Origin: Desulfovibrio sp. X2
GTDB lineage: Bacteria > Desulfobacterota > Desulfovibrionia > Desulfovibrionales > Desulfovibrionaceae
Length of the DNA: 64,000 nucleotides
Direction: 5' to 3'
Assembly: GCF_000422205.1 (NCBI RefSeq)
Contig: NZ_ATHV01000065.1
Location: forward strand, 124,001 to 188,000
Shown here: positions 34,219-42,428 of the stretch, piece after piece
Layout: each line of letters begins with the position of its first letter
Position numbering within the stretch: the first letter of the stretch is position 1
Translations under genes and position numbers: made by a program
The notes under the pieces: generated by a model
What the model was told of the DNA's origin: nothing
What the model saw: only the letters and a program-made list of their open reading frames with translations
Databases searched by the model: none

Positions 34219-36123
34219 ATGTGCGGCATTCTCGGCATCCTCGCGCTGGGCGACTCGGCCTGGACACCCGACGCCGCTCTTGTGGCGACCATGCGAGACA
34301 CCATGGCCCACCGGGGACCGGACGGCCACGGCCTGTGGATATCGCCGGACCGGCGCTGCGCCCTGGCGCACAGGCGGCTGTCCATCATCGACCTCTCGCC
34401 CTCCGCCGCGCAGCCCATGCACAGCGTCTGCGGCCGCTACCACCTGACCTTCAACGGCGAGATCTACAACCACGCCGAGCTGCGTGCCCAGCTCACCGAA
34501 CTGGGCCATACATCCTGGCGAACCTCGCATTCTGACACCGAGGTCATACTCGCGGCCTACGCACGATGGGGCAAGGAGTGCGTGCATCGTTTCCGGGGGA
34601 TGTTCGCCTTCGGCCTCTACGACAGCCAGGAGCGCTCGCTCTGGCTCGTCCGGGACCGCCTCGGCATCAAGCCCCTGTACTACAGCGCGCATCACGGACG
34701 GATCGGCTTCGCCTCGGAGATCAAGGCCCTGCTCGCCGATCCCGAACAGCCCCGCGAGATGGATGCCGAGGCGTTCTACCACTACCTTTCCTTCCTTGCT
34801 GTGCCTGCGCCCCGAACCCTCTTCCGGGGCATCGCCAAGCTCGCCTGCGGCTCCTGGCTGCACGTGGCGGCGGACGGAACGATCAGCGGGCGCACGTACT
34901 GGGACCCGTTCGACGGCGCGGCGAGCCTCGAGGGAACGTCCGAGTCCGAGATGGCCGGCCGCGTCCTCGAGGAACTCGAGGCCGCCGTGCGCTACCGCAA
35001 GGTCAGCGACGTCCCGGTGGGCGTCTTCTTGTCGGGGGGCATAGACTCGAGCACCAACGCGGCGCTGTTCTCCCGCGGCGAGAACCAGGCGGTGAAGACC
35101 TTCTCCATCGGCTACCGGGGGACTTACGAGAGCTACCGCAACGAGCTGCACTTCGCGCGCCGCGTGGCCGAGGAGCTCGGCGCGGAGCACCACGAGTTAC
35201 TGCTCGACCAGGACGACCTCCTCGATTTCCTGCCGCGCATGGTCTGGCTGCAGGACGAACCCATCGCGGACCCGGTGTGCGTCCCGGTCTACTACGTCTC
35301 GAAGCTCGCCCGGGACAACGGCGTGGTGGTCTGCCAAGTGGGCGAGGGCTCGGACGAACTCTTCTGCGGCTATCCCGCCTGGGGCAGCGCCGTGCGCCTG
35401 GCCGGCCTGAACAGGCTTCCGGTGCCTCGCGCCCTCAAGGCCATGGGCTGCCGGATGGCCGAGTCGCTGGGCAAGACCGGCTCGTCCAAGTACGCCTACC
35501 TGCGCCGGGCGGTCGAGGGACAACCCATCTTCTGGAGCGGAGCCGAGGCCTTCTACGAGCATCAGAAGTCACGCCTGCTCGGCCCGGCCCTCAGGCGGGA
35601 GCTCGCAGGCCTGTCCACCTACGACGCGGTGCTGCGCCCTCTGCGTGAGCGCATGCTGCAAAAGCGCCAGGCGCGGTCCGATCTCGACTGGATGACCTAT
35701 TCCGACCTGAACATCCGCCTGCCGGAACTCCTGCTCATGCGCGTGGACAAGATGAGTATGGGCGTCAGCCTGGAATGCCGGGTCCCTTTCCTGGACCACA
35801 AGTTCGTGGAGCTGGCCTTGTCCATCCCCGCGGCCAGCCGCTACAGGAACGGCGAACTCAAGCGCATGCTCAAGAAGGCCGTGCGTGGCCTCATCCCGGA
35901 CGAAATCATCGACCGCCCCAAACAGGGCTTCGGCGTCCCGGTCTACGAATGGTGCCAGGACAGGCTCGGACAGGAGATGCGCGCGACCCTCGCCAAGTTC
36001 TGCGACGCCACCGGACTGCTCGATCGCGACGAGGTCCTCGGCTACCTCGACCGGCGGGCAGGGCCGCAGGTCTGGTACCTGTACAATTTCGCCCTCTGGT
36101 GGCAATCCTCCATCGCCGCCTGA
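34219..36123 (+). CDS. asnB: Asparagine synthase family amidotransferase, copy 2
   Basis: This 634-residue paralogue of the protein at 27491 has Cys2 (MCGILG), AHRGPDG and FNGEIYN in the glutaminase half, and LSGGIDSS, FSIGYRG, VGEGSDELFCGY and CRVPFLDHKFVELA in the synthetase half. Two such enzymes in one locus suggest two amidation targets or two acceptor sugars. It begins three bases after the bi-domain oxidoreductase and converges on the heparinase-like gene with only 16 bases between the stops. Whether it makes free asparagine or amidates a sugar is inferred only from context. Confidence 0.85.
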   Translation: MCGILGILALGDSAWTPDAALVATMRDTMAHRGPDGHGLWISPDRRCALAHRRLSIIDLSPSAAQPMHSVCGRYHLTFNGEIYNHAELRAQLTELGHTSWRTSHSDTEVILAAYARWGKECVHRFRGMFAFGLYDSQERSLWLVRDRLGIKPLYYSAHHGRIGFASEIKALLADPEQPREMDAEAFYHYLSFLAVPAPRTLFRGIAKLACGSWLHVAADGTISGRTYWDPFDGAASLEGTSESEMAGRVLEELEAAVRYRKVSDVPVGVFLSGGIDSSTNAALFSRGENQAVKTFSIGYRGTYESYRNELHFARRVAEELGAEHHELLLDQDDLLDFLPRMVWLQDEPIADPVCVPVYYVSKLARDNGVVVCQVGEGSDELFCGYPAWGSAVRLAGLNRLPVPRALKAMGCRMAESLGKTGSSKYAYLRRAVEGQPIFWSGAEAFYEHQKSRLLGPALRRELAGLSTYDAVLRPLRERMLQKRQARSDLDWMTYSDLNIRLPELLLMRVDKMSMGVSLECRVPFLDHKFVELALSIPAASRYRNGELKRMLKKAVRGLIPDEIIDRPKQGFGVPVYEWCQDRLGQEMRATLAKFCDATGLLDRDEVLGYLDRRAGPQVWYLYNFALWWQSSIAA

Positions 36124-36139
36124 AGCGAGATGCCTTCCT

Positions 36140-38464
36140 TCACGCGATGCTCCAGTGCACGACGCCGGAAAAAGGCGTCGAGACGAGGCGGGGCGCGCTG
36201 CGGATAAGCCCGTAGCCGGGCGAGTAGGCGAATTCCGAAAGCTCCCAGGCGATGCCCTCCCCCTCGAGCAGCAGGCACTGCCCGCCTCGCGCGAGAGAGA
36301 TGCCGCCAGTGCGGATTTCCACCGCGACGTCCGGATGCATGTGCAGGGCCAGACGACAGCCGGCGACGTCGCACTCGTCCTTAACCTCGATGCCACCCGA
36401 GGCGTGCATGCGCACGCTGCGTGTGTGTGGCGAGGAGAATCCATGATGCCGGGCGCGCCAGAGCGTCTCGGAGACCTCGAGCGTCTCGGGACGGGCTTCA
36501 TTCACGAGGTTGAAGAGCGAGGTCGAGGTGAAGCTATTCTGCTCTTCGTCCGGCACGAAAAGAGTATTGTGGTGCCGTGTCGCGCGAAAGGCGTTCCGCT
36601 GCCCGGGCAGGGGGGTGTAGACGTACGTGCCGGGATCCACCAGCATGAGCAGCCCGCCCACGGCGAGGCAGAGGGAGAGCTGGTCGTTGTGCGCATGGCC
36701 GCCGTTGTCGTGCTGCCCGTTGGAACCGCAGCGAAGTGCCACCCGCTTGTCCCCTACGGTGTAGATGAAGAGACCGAAGCCCGGGTAGTCGCGCAGGCGA
36801 GCCGGGGAGCGGGCCGGGCGCATCGCGGGCCCGTTCTCTCGCTCGCCGAAACGCGCCAGGCCCCGCACGAGACAGGTTTCCGGATGCCCCGGGGCCATAG
36901 CCAGCAGATCGGCGCGCGGCGCGAGCCCCGAGACGGCCGCGGCCAGGTGCGCATGGTCGTTGATGCGTTCGAAAGGCTCCGGCACGACCCCGGAGTCGGG
37001 CCGCTCCCCGAACGGCGCGAGATCCTCGGACGTCAGCAGGCTCACGGCAGGCAAGAACTTGAAAAGGCGGCCGGAATCGTTGTCGCCGAACTGGAATATC
37101 TCTCCCTTCTCTACGCTGTAGTCGAGCAGAAAATCTCCTGCCCGCTCGATGCGTTCGCGCACCGCTTCGGGCAGGACGATACGGTCCTCCGCGATCCAAG
37201 GCCCCGGGGCCTCGAGCGGAGGTTGCCAGGGCCACAGGGCGGGATCGGCCTCACGGATGTCCCGAACGGTATCGGCGGACAGTCCTTGCAAGACGGCCGC
37301 TCCATAGACCAGAAGTTCTCCGCACAGCCTGTGGTAGCTCGTGGATGCCTCGAAATTGCCGCCGTCGGCACCGAACTGGACCGGGGTCTCGCGCATGTAC
37401 TCCTGGGTGGCCCAGGCCAGGGCCGCGCTTGTCTCCGGCGTGGAGGGCAGCCACGATGCCACGAACAGCAGCCCCACGATGTCCGAATAGTAATGGTTGG
37501 CGCGAACGACCGGATGGTATTCGAGTCGGCCCACGATATGGCGGAAGTGGTCGGAAAGCGTCCGGCGGAGCTCTTCCACGAACCATCCGTCCAACGGCAG
37601 CCCGGCCGAGGCGAGGATGTCGTGCGTGGCGATGAGGTTGGCCGCCCGGATGGCCACGTCCATGGTGCAGATCCAGTTGGCGCCGAAACGGGGGGGACAG
37701 GCGGAGATAAAATCGAGCACTTGATCCTGGATCTCGCGCAAATAGCGTTCTGGCGGCTCGAAGCCTGGGGCTTGCCCGCGGCTCAACATGGCCGCGAAAG
37801 CCAGCCATGGCAGGTGCTGCATCCTAGCCAGCTCCCAGGGAACCTTGACGTCCACCCCGGGCTTGTCGCCATAGCGCAGCCCGATCGACGGTTCGGTGGC
37901 GGGCCAGACGTAGCCGCTCTTGAAGTCTTCGTTCCAGCTCACGGGCCGGTAGTCCGGGCCGATGCGCTCGCGCAGACGCCGGGCCAGGGGAAGATTGTTC
38001 GCGGTGATCGCGGCCGCGAGCCAGCGCCCGTCTCGATCCGGCGGTGATTCCGCGGGCGGGTACACCTCTCCGGCGAACCCCATGCGCCGCTCGCCGCGAC
38101 CCAACCCGACCCAGCCGGAGCCGAGGAGGTCGAAACGGTGCTCCAGGGTCAGCCGGGCGAGCAGCGCAAATGTCTGGGCATGAGGCAGGAGGGTTTCCAC
38201 GGGGGGCGCCATGAAGCAGGGTCTGTGCGGCCCGACCCCGAGGACCGGTCCGTAGCTCGCTGTTCGGGCATCGCGCCAGGCCTGCGCCCGGGCGGACGCC
38301 GCCGAGCGGAGCCGGGCCGCTACCTTGGCGGGAGCGGCCAACGGGTCCCGCGCGACGCTCCTGAACACGTCCATGCTCCAGAGCATCCGGCGCCATCCCC
38401 TGCGCTCGCACTCCGCATGCATCCTCCGCCAGGCGATCTTCGCCGCGCGCAGGGAGTGACCCAT
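36140..38464 (-). CDS. Heparinase II/III family protein
   Basis: The 774-residue protein has an alpha-helical toroid N-terminal half (PVSWNEDFKSGYVWPATEPSIGL, NWICTMDVAIRAANL, NHYYSD) and a C-terminal beta-sandwich with the heparinase II/III signature region (GQHDNGGHAHNDQLSL, DPGTYVYT, RATRHHNTL). Polysaccharide lyases of this fold cleave uronic-acid-containing chains; homologues within biosynthetic loci may edit or clear the polymer. No clear signal peptide is seen, which is odd for a lyase acting outside the cytoplasm. GAGG lies nine bases before ATG 38464 and touches the alternative ATG 38473, so I prefer 38464. It is the only reverse-strand gene in this half of the glycan locus. Confidence 0.82.
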   Translation of the reverse strand: MGHSLRAAKIAWRRMHAECERRGWRRMLWSMDVFRSVARDPLAAPAKVAARLRSAASARAQAWRDARTASYGPVLGVGPHRPCFMAPPVETLLPHAQTFALLARLTLEHRFDLLGSGWVGLGRGERRMGFAGEVYPPAESPPDRDGRWLAAAITANNLPLARRLRERIGPDYRPVSWNEDFKSGYVWPATEPSIGLRYGDKPGVDVKVPWELARMQHLPWLAFAAMLSRGQAPGFEPPERYLREIQDQVLDFISACPPRFGANWICTMDVAIRAANLIATHDILASAGLPLDGWFVEELRRTLSDHFRHIVGRLEYHPVVRANHYYSDIVGLLFVASWLPSTPETSAALAWATQEYMRETPVQFGADGGNFEASTSYHRLCGELLVYGAAVLQGLSADTVRDIREADPALWPWQPPLEAPGPWIAEDRIVLPEAVRERIERAGDFLLDYSVEKGEIFQFGDNDSGRLFKFLPAVSLLTSEDLAPFGERPDSGVVPEPFERINDHAHLAAAVSGLAPRADLLAMAPGHPETCLVRGLARFGERENGPAMRPARSPARLRDYPGFGLFIYTVGDKRVALRCGSNGQHDNGGHAHNDQLSLCLAVGGLLMLVDPGTYVYTPLPGQRNAFRATRHHNTLFVPDEEQNSFTSTSLFNLVNEARPETLEVSETLWRARHHGFSSPHTRSVRMHASGGIEVKDECDVAGCRLALHMHPDVAVEIRTGGISLARGGQCLLLEGEGIAWELSEFAYSPGYGLIRSAPRLVSTPFSGVVHWSIA

Positions 38465-39250
38465 CCCGTTCATCCTCGTTTCCGTCCCAGGCCGATCTCT
38501 CGCGAAAAGCTGCCGGAACGATTGTCATCCATTTCCCAAAAAGATGCGCCGCCGGTTCGGACGGGCGCAGGCCAGCACGTCACCGCATGGCGCCGGTGAA
38601 GCCCAGGGCCATCAGGGACACGCGCCCTACGGATAGAGGCTCCCTTCCGAAAAGACAAGAACGCGTGGCGCATCGCCATTCCTCTCAAGCCTCGAGGCCA
38701 CACCACGGCGCAACACGACGCCCCCCAGAGGCCTGCGCCGGATGGGCAAACCTTGAAGATATCCGAAAGGCGGAAAAGCGACAACATTTCTCCTGGAATG
38801 GAGAACTGCTCCATGGGGTCGACAGTCCATCTCAAATCGTGGTGCTGCAGGGGCGCATGTCCATGGCGAAGGCTTCGCGAACGATGACGGACTGCATTTT
38901 TCTTTTGTGCTGATTGCCACCATGTTCGACATGGTCTAACGAATGACGATGTGAAAGCGTAGTATTTCGAAGCCGAGGAATCACCGTATCGGACGGGGAG
39001 GAGAAAAGGCGAAATGTTCGCCGCGTGAGACGCGATCTGGCGTACATTGGCGATCATATCGGTCGGATGCCCAGGCGTTTTATTAAAAAATGGATTTTCG
39101 CTGCAGAGAGACTCGACCGCCATTCCAAAAAATGAGATGCACAGTAGCCGCCTGCTTTGCTCGTGGAGTGCCAGCGTCCGGACTGTGCGACGGGAACGGA
39201 ATGCCCGACCGGCATGGAAACGCTCGGTGGATCGACGCTAGGAGACGACG
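38465..39250. other. Intergenic region, no supported gene
   Basis: This 786-base gap separates the divergent heparinase-like and glycosyltransferase genes. Composition drops in GC between about 38900 and 39100, where promoters for both directions could lie. Open frames on either strand show no recognisable protein. Confidence 0.5.
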
Positions 39251-40399
39251 ATGCCCAATGCCCTCTTCTGCGCGTGCAACTCCTGGCACGACCCATGCCA
39301 CGTCGGGTCGCACCAACTGGCGCGCTGCCTCTGCGAACGGGGATGGCGAGTCGCCTTCGTGAGCGACCCGATATCCCCCCTGCACCTTCTGGGAGGCCGG
39401 ACGGAGTTGCTCAAGCGGCGCATTGAGCTCCACAGGTCAGGCGGCCGATGGGTGGACAAAAATCTCTGGACATGGGTTCCGGCCACGCTCTGCACCCCAT
39501 ACAACAAGCCTTTGCTGCGGACTTGGCTCGTGCAGCGCCACTGGAGCGCGCTGGCCCTTCCCGATCCCGTCTCCATGCTCGCCCGTGCCGGGTTCGACGA
39601 CTTCGATTTCATCTACGTGGATTCAACCACGCAGGCCTTTTGGTGGCGGAAGCTGCGCTACAAGACATCTCTTTTCCGTCTGTGCGACAACCCGGCCGGC
39701 TACCCACGCTACACGCCAGCCGTGCAGAAGGCGCTGGTCGACGTCACGCAATACGTGGATGCTCTTGCCTATACCGCGCCCCAGCTTGGTGACTTCGCGG
39801 AGTCACTCGGCTCCAAGCGCAGCTTGCTGCTGCAAAACGGCGTGAACTACCCCCTGTTCTCGCATCCCGTCCCCCCTCCCATGGAGTACTCCGAGGAGTC
39901 GCGACCGGTCGTCCTCTATGTCGGCGCCCTGGATGCCTGGTTCAACTACTCCTGGCTACAGGCCGCCGCGGAATCGCTACCGGACCACGACTTCGTAATC
40001 ATCGGGCCACGAGAAGCGGCACGAGGCCTGAACGGCTTCTCCAACGTCCGCGTGCTCGGGCCACGCGCCCATGAATCCCTGCCCGGTTATATGCAGCACG
40101 CCCGCGTGGGCATCATCCCCTTCGACACGGCGGCCTGTCCCGACCTTGTGCGAGGCATCAATCCGCTCAAGCTCTACGAATACATGGCCGCGGGCCTGCC
40201 CGTGGTCGCCTCGCGCTGGAAGACGCTCGAGGACCTGGGCTCGCCGGCGACTCTGGTGGACAGCGTGGACGAATTCGTGACGGCCATCACCTCGGCGAGC
40301 GCGGCCCGGTCGGACGAATGCAAAAGATTCGCCGCGCTGCACGACTGGCAGCCACGCGTCTCCCAGATGCTGAACTTCCTCTCCCTTGAGCACGCATGA
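39251..40399 (+). CDS. Glycosyltransferase, GT-B fold (family 1/4 type)
   Basis: The 382-residue protein has a GT-B layout with a C-terminal donor-binding region (VLYVGALDAWFNYSWL, VRVLGPRAHESLPGYM, INPLKLYEYMAAGLPVVAS). The N-terminal acceptor domain begins with ALFCACNSWHDP and contains IYVDSTTQAFWWRKL. The closest remembered relatives transfer sugars in capsule or O-antigen pathways, but donor and acceptor cannot be read from sequence. GGAGA precedes the ATG. Its stop overlaps the start of the next glycosyltransferase by four bases (ATGA), so the two are coupled. Confidence 0.82.
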   Translation: MPNALFCACNSWHDPCHVGSHQLARCLCERGWRVAFVSDPISPLHLLGGRTELLKRRIELHRSGGRWVDKNLWTWVPATLCTPYNKPLLRTWLVQRHWSALALPDPVSMLARAGFDDFDFIYVDSTTQAFWWRKLRYKTSLFRLCDNPAGYPRYTPAVQKALVDVTQYVDALAYTAPQLGDFAESLGSKRSLLLQNGVNYPLFSHPVPPPMEYSEESRPVVLYVGALDAWFNYSWLQAAAESLPDHDFVIIGPREAARGLNGFSNVRVLGPRAHESLPGYMQHARVGIIPFDTAACPDLVRGINPLKLYEYMAAGLPVVASRWKTLEDLGSPATLVDSVDEFVTAITSASAARSDECKRFAALHDWQPRVSQMLNFLSLEHA

Positions 40400-42018
40400 G
40401 CATCCTCGTCCTGGCCTTCCATTGCGACAGCATTCCCCTGGAAAAGCTCGCCCCGGCCTTCGGCACCGGAATACTCGAGGCACGGACGGCATTCCCATCG
40501 ACGGTGCGCGGCTGGATCAAGGACGGCTCGATGCGACGCAGGCTCTTCGCCCATGATCTCGTCGTGCTCTATACCGCCCGCGCGGCCTTCGCCCCGGATC
40601 CACTGCTGGCGTCAGTGGCCGCGGCGTGCCTCGGACGGCGGACGATGCTCGCGGACGGCCACGGCCTCGCGCGAAAGCTGACCATCGTGGACCTGCTGCG
40701 CTTCGCCGGACGCTACGTGCGCGACGCCGTGCGCCTGCGGCCCTGGCTCGCGCGGCTCGACACCCGCCTCGACCGGCTCGAGGCCTTGTGCGCCGAACAG
40801 CCCCGCAGGCGGATGCAGGCCGACGGCCTGCCGGTCTATCTTCGCGCGGATCTCATCGCGGACCTTGCGGCCGGGGGCTCGGTCGGGCACATCGCGGGAG
40901 TGTGCAACACCCTCGGGGAGTTCGGTCCCCCGCCGGTGCTCTTCACTACGGACAGGCTGCCCACGGTGCGCGCGGACGTGGAGACGCACTGCATCCATCC
41001 ATCCGACAGACGCCTGTGGAGCCAGCGCGGGCTCCCTGCGCTGACCTTCAGCGAGTTCTTCGCCGCGGAGGTCGTGCGTCTCCTGGCGGGACGCCCCGTC
41101 TCCTTCCTCTACCAGCGCCATGCCTTGAACAACTGGAGCGGCGCCCAGCTGGCCCTCACGCGGGGCCTGCCCCTCGTGCTCGAATACAACGGTTCCGAGG
41201 TCTGGGTGGCGCGAAACTGGGGCAGCGGCATCCCTCGCGCCGAGCTCGCGCTGCGCCTCGAATCGCTCGGCCTGCGCGCGGCGGACCTGGTCGTGGTGGT
41301 CAGCGAGCCGTTGCGCGAGGAGCTCTTGGAACGCGGTTTCCCGGACGAAAAGATCCTGGTCAACCCCAACGGTGTGGACCCCGCCGTCTACCACCCCGGC
41401 GTGGACGGGACAGCAGTACGGCGACGCCACGGGTTGGACGGCAAGCTGGTGATAGGCTTCATCGGCACCTTCGGCGCGTGGCACGGGGCGGAAAAGCTGG
41501 CCGAGGCCTTCGCACTATTACGCCGGGAGTACCCTGACGCGACAGCGAACCTCCGCCTGATGCTCATCGGCGACGGTCCCAAGCGCACCTCCTGCGAAGA
41601 ACTGCTGCAGGCCGAAGGCGCTCGCGATCTCGCGGTCTTCACGGGCACGGTACCCCAGCCGGAGGGCCCGGCCCATCTGGCGGCCTGCGACATCCTCGTG
41701 GCCCCGCACGTGCCCAACGCCGACGGCAGCGTCTTCTTCGGTTCGCCCACGAAGCTCTTCGAGTACATGGCCATGGGCAAGCCCATCGTGGCTTCGGCCC
41801 TCGGCCAGATGGACGCGGTGCTCGAGGACGGCGAAAACGCCCTGAAGACGGTCCCCGGCGATGTCTCGGACCTCGCGCGCACGCTGGGCATGCTCGCCGG
41901 TGATTCCGGGCTGCGCGCGCGCCTCGGAAGCAATGCCCGGAGGGATGCCGAACAACGTCACACATGGCGCGAGCACACGCGCCGCATCCTGCAACGATTG
42001 GAACGGGTCGTGTCCTGA
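40396..42018 (+). CDS. Glycosyltransferase family 4 with N-terminal extension
   Basis: The 540-residue protein has a family 4 GT-B core in residues about 150-540: LEYNGSEVWVARNWG, ILVNPNGVDPAVY, IGTFGAWHGAEKL, FFGSPTKLFEYMAMGKPIVAS. The first 130 residues form an extra domain (MSILVLAFHCDS..., then RTMLADGHGLARKL) that resembles part of a second nucleotide-sugar or acceptor-binding fold. The core is clearly paralogous to the N-terminal half of the fusion at 18895, sharing EYNGSE, NPNGVD and the FFGSPTKLFEYM segment. It overlaps the preceding gene by four bases and is followed by a 410-base gap. Confidence 0.82.
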   Translation: MSILVLAFHCDSIPLEKLAPAFGTGILEARTAFPSTVRGWIKDGSMRRRLFAHDLVVLYTARAAFAPDPLLASVAAACLGRRTMLADGHGLARKLTIVDLLRFAGRYVRDAVRLRPWLARLDTRLDRLEALCAEQPRRRMQADGLPVYLRADLIADLAAGGSVGHIAGVCNTLGEFGPPPVLFTTDRLPTVRADVETHCIHPSDRRLWSQRGLPALTFSEFFAAEVVRLLAGRPVSFLYQRHALNNWSGAQLALTRGLPLVLEYNGSEVWVARNWGSGIPRAELALRLESLGLRAADLVVVVSEPLREELLERGFPDEKILVNPNGVDPAVYHPGVDGTAVRRRHGLDGKLVIGFIGTFGAWHGAEKLAEAFALLRREYPDATANLRLMLIGDGPKRTSCEELLQAEGARDLAVFTGTVPQPEGPAHLAACDILVAPHVPNADGSVFFGSPTKLFEYMAMGKPIVASALGQMDAVLEDGENALKTVPGDVSDLARTLGMLAGDSGLRARLGSNARRDAEQRHTWREHTRRILQRLERVVS

Positions 42019-42428
42019 CGGTCTCGACATCGGAGGGACTGCATCACTCGCCATGCGGAAGGCACATACCCAGCACTACCTTTCCAGGCGCGGTTTTCCA
42101 TTGCCCGGAGAGAACACGTCAGCAGTCTCCCCTCCCTCTGGGTTGATGCCCTGGCTGTCTTGGCTTAGAAAACTCCCTGCCACACAGGCCGCAGGGAAAA
42201 GACTGCCTCGTGCCGCCTTTGCGGAAGCAGGAGACCGGCCGGAGCAGAGCGACGCCATCGTATGGCATTGCCCAGGCACCCGTCGCCTCCCGTGACGGTC
42301 GCGGAGGATGAAAGAGGCGTCCGAGGATATTCTAGCGGCCTTGCCAAAGAATCATTTCATCTCGTCCATGATGCGCTCCGCAGTTCCATCATGGTCATTG
42401 GGGGATCCGTGATACCGAAGGGACAATC
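42019..42428. other. Intergenic region, no supported gene
   Basis: This 410-base gap lies between the glycosyltransferase pair and a membrane protein gene in the same orientation. No conserved protein, RNA or strong terminator is visible. A promoter for the following genes may lie in the more AT-rich part around 42330-42410. Confidence 0.45.

Noticed and set aside
38470-39123. Reverse-strand open frame of 217 residues upstream of the heparinase-like gene
   Set aside because: No recognisable motif, no ribosome site, and a composition typical of non-coding GC-rich DNA.
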